This document shows, one piece after another, positions 1 through 7,166 of a stretch of 64,000 nt of DNA. The notes beneath the pieces were generated by a model. That model did no database searches. It was given only the letters and a program-made list of their open reading frames with translations, and was not told the DNA's origin. Location of the stretch: NCBI RefSeq assembly GCF_026341855.1, contig NZ_JAPENW010000001.1, positions 4,517,001-4,581,000 on the forward strand. Reading direction: 5' to 3'. A program made the position numbers and the translations under genes. How positions within the stretch are numbered: position 1 is the stretch's first letter; each line of letters opens with the position of its first letter. Origin of the DNA: Streptomyces sp. NBC_00568 (GTDB taxonomy: Bacteria; Actinomycetota; Actinomycetes; Streptomycetales; Streptomycetaceae).

Positions 1-221
1 GACTCCGTCATCCGGCTGTACCGGATCGGCACCAGCTCCTGCACCCGGGCCCCGGACTGCTCCTCCAGAATCGCCAGCGGGTCCCGTCTCTTCGGACCGG
101 GTCTGTACACCGCGTGTCCCGAGCGCGGAGAGCGGCGCCGCGCCTCCTTGCCGAGTGCCGCGCGCTCCTCGGGTGTCGCGTGAGGTGACGTGCGCATCGC
201 CGTGGTCGCGTGCTGGGGCAT
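1..221 (-). CDS. DUF2252 family protein, N-terminal part only (runs off the window)
   Basis: The minus strand from 221 reads MPQHATTAMRTSPHATPEE and continues through DPLAILEEQ and VQELVPIRYSRM, the characteristic opening of DUF2252 proteins (a family of about 430-460 residues of unknown, kinase-like fold). Only the first 73 codons lie in the window; the gene continues beyond position 1. I chose the ATG at 221 because AGGAG stands eight bases upstream; a second in-frame ATG at 197 has no such site. The biochemical role of the family is not established. It is the last of two minus-strand genes here, 121 bases downstream of the carboxymuconolactone-decarboxylase-like gene. Confidence 0.8.
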   Translation of the reverse strand, partial: MPQHATTAMRTSPHATPEERAALGKEARRRSPRSGHAVYRPGPKRRDPLAILEEQSGARVQELVPIRYSRMTE

Positions 222-342
222 CGACGGCTCTCCTGCCTGGCCCTGCGGCCCTCGGATCGCCCGGGGACACGGCACTCGGAGCGCTGCCGTGGTCCCCTTC
301 CTCGGGGGCCGCGCCGATCGTCTGGTCTGGTGGCGGCCGGTC

Positions 343-669
343 TCAGCCCTGGGCCTCGATCTCGGCGTCGGCGACAGCGATCGCGATGCCGAGCGCCGTG
401 GCGATGTTGCCCGCGGCCGTCATGACGCGGGCCGTGCCCACGATCGGTGCGATGGCGACCAGGACGTCCTGCAGCTGGGCGGCGGTGACGCCTGTCCTGA
501 TGGCGGGGTCGATATGGGCGGCATAGGAGATCGGCGGGGCGTCCGAGGCGGCGAGGGCCGCGATACGCGTGAGCAGGAGCATGTCCGGGGCCAGGCCGCA
601 CCGTTCGATCGAGTCGACGGTCATCGCGGCGAGCGTGTCCAGGACAGGGGTTTCTGACGCAGTGGCCAT
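343..669 (-). CDS. Carboxymuconolactone decarboxylase-like (AhpD-fold) small protein
   Basis: A 108-residue, Ala/Ile-rich helical protein with the pattern LLTRIAALAAS, YAAHIDPAIRTGVTAAQLQDVLVAIAPIVGTAR and AAGNIATAL, which matches the single-domain CMD family. The ATG at 669 follows GGGAAGG. The domain normally acts as a decarboxylase or, in AhpD, as a thiol peroxidase through a CxxC pair. I see no cysteine in the expected region between LAAS and AAH, so peroxidase chemistry is unlikely and the protein may be a non-redox member. It is divergent from the membrane-protein gene at 979. Family assignment is fairly sure; function is open. Confidence 0.75.
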   Translation of the reverse strand: MATASETPVLDTLAAMTVDSIERCGLAPDMLLLTRIAALAASDAPPISYAAHIDPAIRTGVTAAQLQDVLVAIAPIVGTARVMTAAGNIATALGIAIAVADAEIEAQG

Positions 670-870
670 GTTCGGGTGCCTTCCCGTGTGGTGTCGACGC
701 CGAGGGCGCGAGGGTGGCGGAGCATCGGATGTCCGCGAGCGCCGGCGTCCCCTCAAACCCTAGATCCGTCCTGGGCACCCCGCATGGCAGCGCGGGCCGC
801 ACCGGCCTTGAGCAGCGGTGGAGGCCGTCGCGGGCGCCGCGGGGCGCCCGGGATCACGGTCGCGGTCCAG

Positions 871-902
871 CCGTACGGGCCGACAGGCCCTAGCCCGTAC
901 GG
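871..902. promoter_or_regulatory. Inverted repeat between divergent genes, possible operator
   Basis: CCGTACGGGC at 871-880 is repeated in inverted form at 893-902, so the self-palindromic octamer CCGTACGG occurs twice, 24 bp apart. It lies in the 309-base gap between genes at 669 (minus) and 979 (plus). A 12-base loop with no T tract argues against a plain terminator; a dimeric-regulator site is possible. The rest of the gap shows nothing else I can name. Confidence 0.3.
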
Positions 903-978
903 CCCGCGTGGGGGTGCCGATCGGTCGCGGAGCGACGGAAATGGAGGAAGGTAGCCGCCCAGGAGCCCCGGAGCAGCC

Positions 979-2319
979 ATGACCAGCCCCCACGAGCCGT
1001 CCGAGTTCGGAGCACCCCCGGAGAAGAACGCGGGTGACGCGCCGCCGAGCGGGCACCAGGGCGGTTCGACGGCTGCGCGGATCGCCAGGAACACCGCCTC
1101 GGCGGTGCTCATCGTCCTCACCTGCATCCTCGTACCGATCGCACTGCTCACCGTGTGGGTGCACGACATCGCGCTGGACACGGACCGGTACGTGGCGACG
1201 GTCGCGCCGCTGGCCTCGGACCCCGCGATCGAGGACGCGGCGGTCCGACGCATCACCCATGCCGCCGACGTGCGGGTCGACGGCGACCAGGCCGCCGCGG
1301 ACATCGCCGCCTGGCTAAGGTCCCAGGGCCTGCCGCCGAAGGCCGCGGACGCGTTGAAGGGGCTCGGCCCGCAGCTCGACTCCGCGGTCGACAGCACGGT
1401 GAAGAAGGTGGCCACGCGCTTCGTGCAGGGCGACCGCTTCGAGGAGATCTGGAAGACCGCCAACCGGGAGGCCCACGCCGCGGTCGTCCACGCGCTGACC
1501 GGGCAGGGCCGCGGAGCCATCGGAGTGAGCGGCGGGACGGTCACCCTGAACGTCGGCGAAGCCGTCGACGAGGTCAAGCAGGCGCTCGTGGACGCCGGGC
1601 TGTCCCCGGCCTCCAAGATCCCCGATGTCGACAAGCAGATGGTGCTGTTCCAGTCGGACCAGCTGGAGAAGATCCGCAAGGGCGCCCACCTGCTGGACGT
1701 GATCGGGAACTGGCTTCCCGTGATCGTCGTGCTGATCGGCGCCGCCGGGGTGCTGCTCGCCCACCGGCGCCGCCGGGCCCTGATCCGTACGACTCTCGGC
1801 GCGGCCTTCGCCTGTCTGATCATCGCCATCGTCCTGGTCGTCGCCCGCCGCTACTACCTGGACCATCTCCCGCCGCAGGTCCAGTCGGAGGCCGCCGCGG
1901 CGGCCGTCTTCGACACGCTGCTGCACTTCCTGAAGGTCAGCCTCCGCACGGCGATCGTGCTCGGCATCGTCATCGCGCTGGGCGCCTATCTGATCGGGCC
2001 CGGGCGACTGCCGGTCGCGGTCCGGGGCACGTCCGAGCGCGCCGCGGACTCCGCTGCTCGATGGGCGTACGACCATCAGGTCCGCACCGGTCGGACGGGA
2101 ACCTGGATCCAGGCCCACCGCCATTGGATCGCCCTGGCCGCATTGCTGATCGTGGCCCTGGTCTTCGCCCTCTGGAACCACCCGACGGTCCTGACGATCC
2201 TGCTGCTCGTCCTCATCCTCCTGGCCCTGCTCGCCCTGCTCGCGCTCCTGGCGGCCTCCGGACGCGCCACCGCCGAGGCCGAGAAGACCGCGCCACCACG
2301 GCCGGGGAACGGCACATGA
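979..2319 (+). CDS. Six-TM integral membrane protein with large extracytoplasmic domain
   Basis: 446 residues. One transmembrane helix at about 35-57 is followed by a roughly 185-residue outward domain (58-240) rich in short helices, then helices near 242-262, 270-292, 318-340, 383-400 and 403-428. The last stretch is almost pure Leu/Ala/Ile. The tail is a short Pro/Glu/Lys segment. No catalytic motif is visible. It resembles conserved hypothetical integral membrane proteins of Streptomyces. The ATG at 979 has GGAG about ten bases upstream. It stands alone: a minus-strand gene lies upstream and a gene-free, repeat-containing stretch lies downstream. Function unknown. Confidence 0.8.
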   Translation: MTSPHEPSEFGAPPEKNAGDAPPSGHQGGSTAARIARNTASAVLIVLTCILVPIALLTVWVHDIALDTDRYVATVAPLASDPAIEDAAVRRITHAADVRVDGDQAAADIAAWLRSQGLPPKAADALKGLGPQLDSAVDSTVKKVATRFVQGDRFEEIWKTANREAHAAVVHALTGQGRGAIGVSGGTVTLNVGEAVDEVKQALVDAGLSPASKIPDVDKQMVLFQSDQLEKIRKGAHLLDVIGNWLPVIVVLIGAAGVLLAHRRRRALIRTTLGAAFACLIIAIVLVVARRYYLDHLPPQVQSEAAAAAVFDTLLHFLKVSLRTAIVLGIVIALGAYLIGPGRLPVAVRGTSERAADSAARWAYDHQVRTGRTGTWIQAHRHWIALAALLIVALVFALWNHPTVLTILLLVLILLALLALLALLAASGRATAEAEKTAPPRPGNGT

Positions 2320-2397
2320 AGGGCCTGCCGCCGGGTGGTGGTCCACGGTCGCGGCCTTCCCGCGAGGTGACGCCGAGGCGCCGCGCGGGCCGGAGTC

Positions 2398-2436
2398 CGA
2401 TGCCGATGGCGATGGCGATGGCGATGCCGATGCCGA
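2398..2436. repeat. Hexanucleotide tandem repeat (TGSCGA)n
   Basis: Six consecutive hexamers, TGCCGA or TGGCGA, run from 2401 to 2436 just past the stop of the membrane-protein gene. The stretch 2320-2488 is otherwise without a convincing gene. This is one of several 5-7 bp tandem repeats sitting between genes in this window. Confidence 0.7.
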
Positions 2437-2488
2437 GCCGGGCTCCCGGCGACGGCACGCACGCGTAAGTCGGATGCCGGAGCCGCCG

Positions 2489-2580
2489 GCCGGCGTTACT
2501 GTGGGCAGCGTTCAGGTGCGCAGGTTGCGGCTACTTCTCCTGTAAAGAGAGCGACGCGGGTTCGAATCCCGCCGCCGGCT
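2489..2580 (+). ncRNA. tRNA-like element (anticodon loop GUA) with abnormal D region
   Basis: Three of four cloverleaf helices are intact. The acceptor strand GCCGGCG (2489-2495) pairs perfectly with CGCCGGC (2573-2579). An anticodon stem TTCTC/GAGAG encloses the loop CTGTAAA (2535-2551). A five-base variable loop is replaced by CGAC. The T arm GCGGG-TTCGAAT-CCCGC (2556-2572) is canonical. The D region (2496-2534) is 39 bases, about twice normal, and has no clear D arm. From the anticodon stem onward the layout resembles Streptomyces tRNA-Glu, but the loop would read as a Tyr anticodon. It may be a pseudo-tRNA, an old attachment-site remnant, or a structured RNA. Confidence 0.45.
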
Positions 2581-2583
2581 TCG

Positions 2584-2610
2584 GCCGGTGTCGTCCAGCG
2601 GCCGAGGATG
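2584..2610 (+). other. 5' tRNA-half-like sequence directly after the tRNA-like element
   Basis: GCCGGTG (acceptor-like), TC, then GTCC-AGCGGCCGA-GGAT (D-arm-like, 2593-2609) matches the 5' half of an actinobacterial tRNA-Glu. It starts three bases after the upstream element ends. Its acceptor-like strand can also pair with 2573-2579, closing a C(UUCG)G tetraloop. No matching 3' half follows. From 2611 to 2857 I see nothing else convincing. Confidence 0.4.
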
Positions 2611-2857
2611 CTTACGTTGCCGCCGCCGACTCCGATCTCTGAACACCCGGGCATGAGCCGTCCACCCGAGCCACACAGGTGGGCGGCTTTCGTCGTACGG
2701 AGAGGGCGGCGCCGTCGCGCCGGACGACCGGACCGCCAGGATCTGTCCGGGCCCGGACGCTGTCGCGGTTCCTTCCTGACGGACCGACAGGAGTCCCGTC
2801 ACCACGGTGTGGTGTACTCATCCGGCGATCATGACGAGACTGCTTGCGGGGGACTTG

Positions 2858-3310
2858 ATGAGCACCGAGGACGACATGCTTGACACGTGGGTGGACGTCG
2901 AGGAGCGGCTGCCCTGGCTGCCTCTCGATCCCTATCTCGTGGGCGAGGACCGGCGCGGCCTGCTGGTGGAGGAACTGAAGCAGTCCGGCTTCTCCGTACT
3001 GGAGATCGACCTGGGGACGGTGCGCGAGGAGCGGCAGCTCAAGGCCGCGCTGGGCCGGGCGCTGGTCAAGCCGGAGGAGTACGCGGACAACTGGGACGCG
3101 CTGCGCGATCTCCTCCAGCAGCGCGGCGAGAGCAGTCCGTGGCTCATCGCCGTCGTGTTCACCGAGGCCCACGCGTTCCTCCGCGCGGACGTCCATGGTT
3201 TCGTGCGGTCGGTGTCGGTGCTGAACAGCCTGGCCGAAGAGTTGTCGAGCCTCGACGAACCGTACGGCCAGCTGGAACTGTTCTACGTGGGGGACTGGAC
3301 CACGGCCTGA
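2858..3310 (+). CDS. Barstar-like (barnase inhibitor family) protein
   Basis: 150 residues. The central part (LLVEELKQSGFSVLEIDL, then ALVKPEEYADNWDALRDLL, then WLIAVVFTEAHAFLRAD) follows the barstar pattern: strand, helix, the NWDAL helix, strand. Barstar proteins bind and block extracellular-type RNases or other partners; in Streptomyces many are orphans of unknown partner. No barnase-like gene is adjacent, so immunity is not implied by context. The ATG at 2858 follows GGGGGA; upstream in-frame starts such as 2831 have poorer sites. A strong terminator follows. Confidence 0.75.
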   Translation: MSTEDDMLDTWVDVEERLPWLPLDPYLVGEDRRGLLVEELKQSGFSVLEIDLGTVREERQLKAALGRALVKPEEYADNWDALRDLLQQRGESSPWLIAVVFTEAHAFLRADVHGFVRSVSVLNSLAEELSSLDEPYGQLELFYVGDWTTA

Positions 3311-3327
3311 CCGTGACGGACAGCGCG

Positions 3328-3371
3328 AAGGGGTGCCCGGGGGTCGTTTGCCGACCTGGCGGGCACCCCTT
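3328..3371 (+). terminator. Hairpin terminator after barstar-like gene
   Basis: AAGGGGTGCCCG (3328-3339) pairs perfectly with CGGGCACCCCTT (3360-3371); an inner GGGTCG/CGACCT pair extends the stem. It lies 18 bases past the stop and faces the convergent collagen-like gene. Confidence 0.75.
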
Positions 3372-3439
3372 CCGCGTTGCGGCTGTCCGGCCGGTTCAGG
3401 TGCGGGACGTACGGGGAACCGGCGGCGGAGAGACGGCGG

Positions 3440-4288
3440 TCAGGCGCCGTCGTTGAGGGCGTCGAAGTTGGCGGTGTCGAGCGCCGGCTGCCGGGCGACC
3501 AGGAGCCAGGGCTTGGGATGGCCCGTGCGGTCGGCGCAGGTCAGGGTCGCCGGGTGGGTGGTGGTCAGCGCGACGCAGCTGGTCTCCCAGATCTGACCCG
3601 TGGTGGTCACGATGTCGAACTTGATGCGGTTCAAGGTGGTCGTCCGGGCGTGCGCGTTGACGGAGACGCCGCAGGGCAGACCTGCCGCGCCGCCGGACGG
3701 ATAGTCCGGGTGGGTGCTGAGGTTGGTCCACAGGAAGTGCTGTGTCTCGCCGGTCCGCTGGTCACGGATGCCCGCGAAGGTCCTTCCGCCGCTCAGGGCG
3801 ATACGGACCTCGAAGTCCGGCGATTCCTGCGCGGCGTCGATGCCGGAGCACGGGCCCGTAGCGCCCGTCGCGCCGGTCTGACCTTGAGGGCCGGTGGCTC
3901 CCAGGAGGCCCGGCGCCCCCGTGGCACCCGGCTCTCCCTGGGGCCCGGTGGGCCCGGTCGCACCGGGCCGCCCCACCGGGCCCACCGCTCCCGTCGCCCC
4001 GGTGACGCCCTTCGGGCCGCGTGGGCCGGTCGGGCCCTTGCACCAGTTCCTTCCGTCGGCCCGCTCGTCCGGGAGGGCCCGGTGCTCGTGGTGCGGGCGG
4101 GGCTTGCACTTGTCACCGCCGTTCGGGGCCGGCGTCGCGCGGTCGGCCACGCTGCCGGCCGTCGCCGTCGCGGGGCCGACCACTCCCGACGCCATCACCA
4201 GCGCCAGTGAGGCCACTACGCCGGCTCTCTTGAACCGGTCGCGGCCCGGCGGGCCCAGCAGAGGGGTGGTCCTGGACTCAGGATTCAT
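3440..4288 (-). CDS. Secreted collagen-like (Gly-X-Y repeat) protein
   Basis: 282 residues. A signal peptide or anchor spans about 18-45 (basic GRDRFKR then a hydrophobic run ending TATAGS). Residues 85-146 are some 20 uninterrupted Gly-X-Y triplets rich in GPT, GAT, GPQ and GEP. A C-terminal domain of about 135 residues follows, with two cysteines in the first half and no match I recognise. Cysteines flank the collagen segment (WCKG before, PCSG after), which could lock a trimer. The ATG at 4288 has a perfect AAGGAG eight bases upstream. Bacterial collagen-like proteins are usually surface or secreted adhesion or structural proteins; the role here is inferred. Confidence 0.8.
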   Translation of the reverse strand: MNPESRTTPLLGPPGRDRFKRAGVVASLALVMASGVVGPATATAGSVADRATPAPNGGDKCKPRPHHEHRALPDERADGRNWCKGPTGPRGPKGVTGATGAVGPVGRPGATGPTGPQGEPGATGAPGLLGATGPQGQTGATGATGPCSGIDAAQESPDFEVRIALSGGRTFAGIRDQRTGETQHFLWTNLSTHPDYPSGGAAGLPCGVSVNAHARTTTLNRIKFDIVTTTGQIWETSCVALTTTHPATLTCADRTGHPKPWLLVARQPALDTANFDALNDGA

Positions 4289-4398
4289 GCGCGGGTGCTC
4301 CTTGGATCGATCGGTGGGGAATTCCTCGACGCCGATCGCGAGCTTGACCCGGCGATGCCGGGCAGATCGTCCAACCCCCTCGAAACTCGCCCTATTTA

Positions 4399-4432
4399 TC
4401 ATCAAATCAGCCCAATTGGGACGACTTGATGA
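4399..4432. promoter_or_regulatory. 34-bp dyad-symmetric site, candidate operator
   Basis: A core palindrome CCCAATTGGG (4411-4420) is flanked at exactly equal distance by TCATCAA (4399-4405) and TTGATGA (4426-4432); everything is symmetric about 4415.5. A related palindrome, CGCCCAATCGGGCG, lies at 4471-4484. Both sit in the AT-rich gap between the divergent collagen-like and glycosyltransferase genes. Confidence 0.45.
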
Positions 4433-4548
4433 GGTAATTCACCGCCGGTGATTCGCAGTTGTGTCCGCTGCGCCCAATCGGGCGCTGTTCGGCTCCGTGT
4501 CCCGCGCGGAGCGGCCCCCGGCGCCCTGTGTGTGTCACATTGGCCGCC

Positions 4549-5691
4549 GTGAAACCGCAGACCATCTGCCTCTGCATGATCGTCAAGAACGAGTCGCGGG
4601 TCATCGAACGGTGCCTCGGTTCCGTCCGCCAACTGATCGACACCTGGGTGATCTCCGACACCGGCTCGACGGACGGCACCCAGGACCTGATCCGCACGGC
4701 ACTCGCCGGGATCCCGGGCGAACTCCACGAGGAACCCTGGGTCGACTTCGGCCACAACCGCACCCGGAACATCCGGCACGCCCGCGGCAAGGCCGACTTC
4801 CTCCTCACCGTCGACGCCGACCATGTCCTGCGCCAGGACGCCCCGCTGCCCCGGCTGACGGCGACCTCGTACATGCTGCGCTACGACACTCCAGGCACCC
4901 AGCACCGCTTCAAGCACCTGATGCGGGGCGACCGGACCTGGCGCTACGAGGGCGTCACGCACGAGTACCCGTGCACCGACGAGCCCGACGTCCAGGAGAA
5001 CCTCGACGCGCTCGTGATCGAGGACCACGCCGACGGCGGCTGCCGCAGCGACAAGTTCGAACGGGACGCCCGCCTGCTGAGAGGCGAGCTGGAGCGCGAC
5101 CCCGCCAACACCCGCACGGTCTTCTACCTCGCCAACACCGAACGCGACCTCGGGCACGCCGAGGAGGCGATCGCCCTGTACGAGCGGCGCGCAGCGATGG
5201 GCGGCTGGGGGGAGGAGGTCTACTGCTCGTTGCTGGAGGCCGGTCTCCTCAAGGCCGAGGAGACAGGGGACTGGCCGGGGGCGATGGACGCGTTCTCCCG
5301 TGCCTGGGAGGCGCGTCCGGAGCGGCTCGAAGCCTGCTACGAGCTGGCCTCCCGGCTGCGGGTCCAGGGCCGTCACCACACCGCGCACGCCCTGCTCGGT
5401 GCCGCCCTGGACCGGCCCGAACCCGACGACCTGCTCTTCACCCGGAGCTGGGTGTACCGCTGGGGTCTGCTCTTCGAGTACTCGATCACCGCGTACTGGG
5501 TGGGTGACCACGCCGGCTCGATCCGGGCCTGCGACCGGCTGCTGGCCCTGCCCGACCTGCCCGAGGCCATCCGGCGCCAGACCGGGATCAACCGCGAGTT
5601 CTCGGTCCAGCGCCTCGTCACCGTCCCGCCGCCGGCCTCCACGGCGCGCCGGCCGGAGGCCTCCCGGGCGGGCAGGGCCGCGAAGAGGTAG
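4549..5691 (+). CDS. TPR-containing family 2 glycosyltransferase
   Basis: 380 residues. The N-terminus (TICLCMIVKNESRVIERCLGS, DTGSTDGT, then DADH as the metal-binding acidic motif) is a GT-A family 2 glycosyltransferase. From about residue 185 the protein becomes helical with TPR-like units (FYLANTERDLGHAEEAIALYERRA and later repeats). This architecture is common in actinobacteria and Firmicutes for protein or surface glycosylation enzymes. Acceptor unknown. I chose GTG 4549, where homology begins; no ribosome site is visible, so the mRNA may be leaderless. It is divergent from the collagen-like gene, a possible substrate, but that link is only proximity. Confidence 0.85.
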   Translation: MKPQTICLCMIVKNESRVIERCLGSVRQLIDTWVISDTGSTDGTQDLIRTALAGIPGELHEEPWVDFGHNRTRNIRHARGKADFLLTVDADHVLRQDAPLPRLTATSYMLRYDTPGTQHRFKHLMRGDRTWRYEGVTHEYPCTDEPDVQENLDALVIEDHADGGCRSDKFERDARLLRGELERDPANTRTVFYLANTERDLGHAEEAIALYERRAAMGGWGEEVYCSLLEAGLLKAEETGDWPGAMDAFSRAWEARPERLEACYELASRLRVQGRHHTAHALLGAALDRPEPDDLLFTRSWVYRWGLLFEYSITAYWVGDHAGSIRACDRLLALPDLPEAIRRQTGINREFSVQRLVTVPPPASTARRPEASRAGRAAKR

Positions 5692-5695
5692 CCCG

Positions 5696-5765
5696 GCACA
5701 GGGCACGGCAGGGGCAGGGTACGACTGGGGCACGGCACGGCACGGCAGGGCTGGGCTGGGGCGGG
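5696..5765. repeat. GGCAC/GGCAG pentamer-rich tandem repeat
   Basis: After the glycosyltransferase stop, the sequence is an imperfect run of GGCAC and GGCAG words, with three exact GGCAC copies in a row near 5731-5748. The gap 5692-5933 otherwise holds no gene I can support. Confidence 0.55.
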
Positions 5766-5933
5766 GTGGGCCGGAGCGCCTGTACACGCCTCGCCCTCGC
5801 CCGCCCGTCGCACCGGCCCGATGCCGCAACCGCCATCACCTCACGGACGTACCAAGCCGACATCTCGGCATGGACGTATCAATCGGTGCCGATGCGCCGC
5901 ATCCATCGAGGTGGCCCGTGCGTCTACGCAGAT

Positions 5934-7118
5934 ATGGATCTGGAGAAGCCGCCTGCCGTGCGACCCGGCGAGCAGGCCGAGGGGTGTCTTGCCGTCGCGA
6001 TCCGCATTCCGGTGCGGATCGTCGTGCTCGTCCTTGTCGTGCCGGTGCGGATGGTGTGGGACGCGCTCGTCGTCGGCGGGAAGTTCCTCCGGGACACCCT
6101 GCTGCGGCCGCTGGGGCGGGCGCTCGGGTGGCTGGCCCGGGCGCTGTTCGTCTGGCCCTGGGTGGCACTGTGGCGGTACGTCGTCCTGCCGGTCGGCCGA
6201 GCGCTGGCCTGGCTGGGGCGGGTGCTGTTCGTCGTGCCCGCGGTGTGGCTCTACCGCGCGGTCCTGACCCCGCTCGGCCACGCGATCGCCTGGGCGGCCC
6301 GGGGGATCGGCGCCGGGTTCGCCCTGCTGTTCTCGGGCGTCGCGGCCGTGGTCGTCTGGATCGTCGGCGGTCTCCTGACCGTGCTCGACTGGGTCTACGT
6401 GAGGCTGCTCACACCCGTCGGGCGATCCGTCACCTGGCTGCTCAAGGGCATCGGGCTGGTTCTCGCGGCCATCGGTGTCGGGGTGTACACCGTCGTGGCC
6501 TGGCTGGCGCGGTACCTGCTCGTCGTCCCGGCGCTGTGGCTGTACACCTGGGTCCTCACGCCCATCGGCAGGGTGATCGCCCTGCTGGCCGAGGGGTTCG
6601 TGTGGGTCGTACGGATGATCTTCGTGGGCATCGGTGCCGCGCTCTACTGGACGGCGCGCGTCCTGCTCGTACTGCCCGCGCTCGCGGTGTGGCGCTGGGT
6701 GCTCGTGCCGGTCGGGCGGGCCCTCGCCGTCGTCGCCAGAGAGGTCGGGGAGGCACTCGGGCACGCCTGGCGGATCGCCGGGCACATCTCGCTCGCCGTC
6801 GGACGGTTCTTCGCACGCCTGTTCCGGTGGACGTTCGTGGAACCCGCGCGCTGGGCCTACCGGACCGTGCTGACGCCGGTCGGGCACGCCGTACGCGACC
6901 TGGTGCTGAGGCCCGCGGCCGAGGCGGCGCGCAGCGTCGGGCGGGCGACCCGGCAGGCCCTGGCCGCCGCCCGGGACAGCGCCCGGCAGGCCCGGGCCGA
7001 TTTCCGGCGGATGGTCTTCGGGACTCCCCGGGAACCGCAGCCGGTCGCCCGGCGGGAACCACCGGCCGCCGACACACGTACTCTAGGTAGCAGTACGACC
7101 GCACTCACGAAGGACTGA
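5934..7118 (+). CDS. Repetitive multi-segment membrane-associated protein
   Basis: About 394 residues, made of four or five degenerate copies of a unit of roughly 50 residues. Each unit has a hydrophobic stretch followed by L(T/V)P(V/L/I)GR and then a Trp-containing amphipathic helix (examples: VVLPVGRALAWLGRVLF, LLTPVGRSVTWLLKGIG, VLTPIGRVIALLAEGF, VLVPVGRALAVVAREVG, VLTPVGHAVRDLVL). The tail is Arg/Ala/Gln-rich and basic. No enzyme motif is visible; it looks like a membrane-embedded or membrane-coating scaffold. The start is uncertain: ATG 5934 was taken, but 5892 is possible. It ends six bases before the likely start of the DUF2344 gene, so the two are probably translationally coupled. Confidence 0.65.
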   Translation: MDLEKPPAVRPGEQAEGCLAVAIRIPVRIVVLVLVVPVRMVWDALVVGGKFLRDTLLRPLGRALGWLARALFVWPWVALWRYVVLPVGRALAWLGRVLFVVPAVWLYRAVLTPLGHAIAWAARGIGAGFALLFSGVAAVVVWIVGGLLTVLDWVYVRLLTPVGRSVTWLLKGIGLVLAAIGVGVYTVVAWLARYLLVVPALWLYTWVLTPIGRVIALLAEGFVWVVRMIFVGIGAALYWTARVLLVLPALAVWRWVLVPVGRALAVVAREVGEALGHAWRIAGHISLAVGRFFARLFRWTFVEPARWAYRTVLTPVGHAVRDLVLRPAAEAARSVGRATRQALAAARDSARQARADFRRMVFGTPREPQPVARREPPAADTRTLGSSTTALTKD

Positions 7119-7166
7119 ACGACACTGGGCAAGCGACAGCCCGAAGGCCCGCCGCCCGCACCCGCG

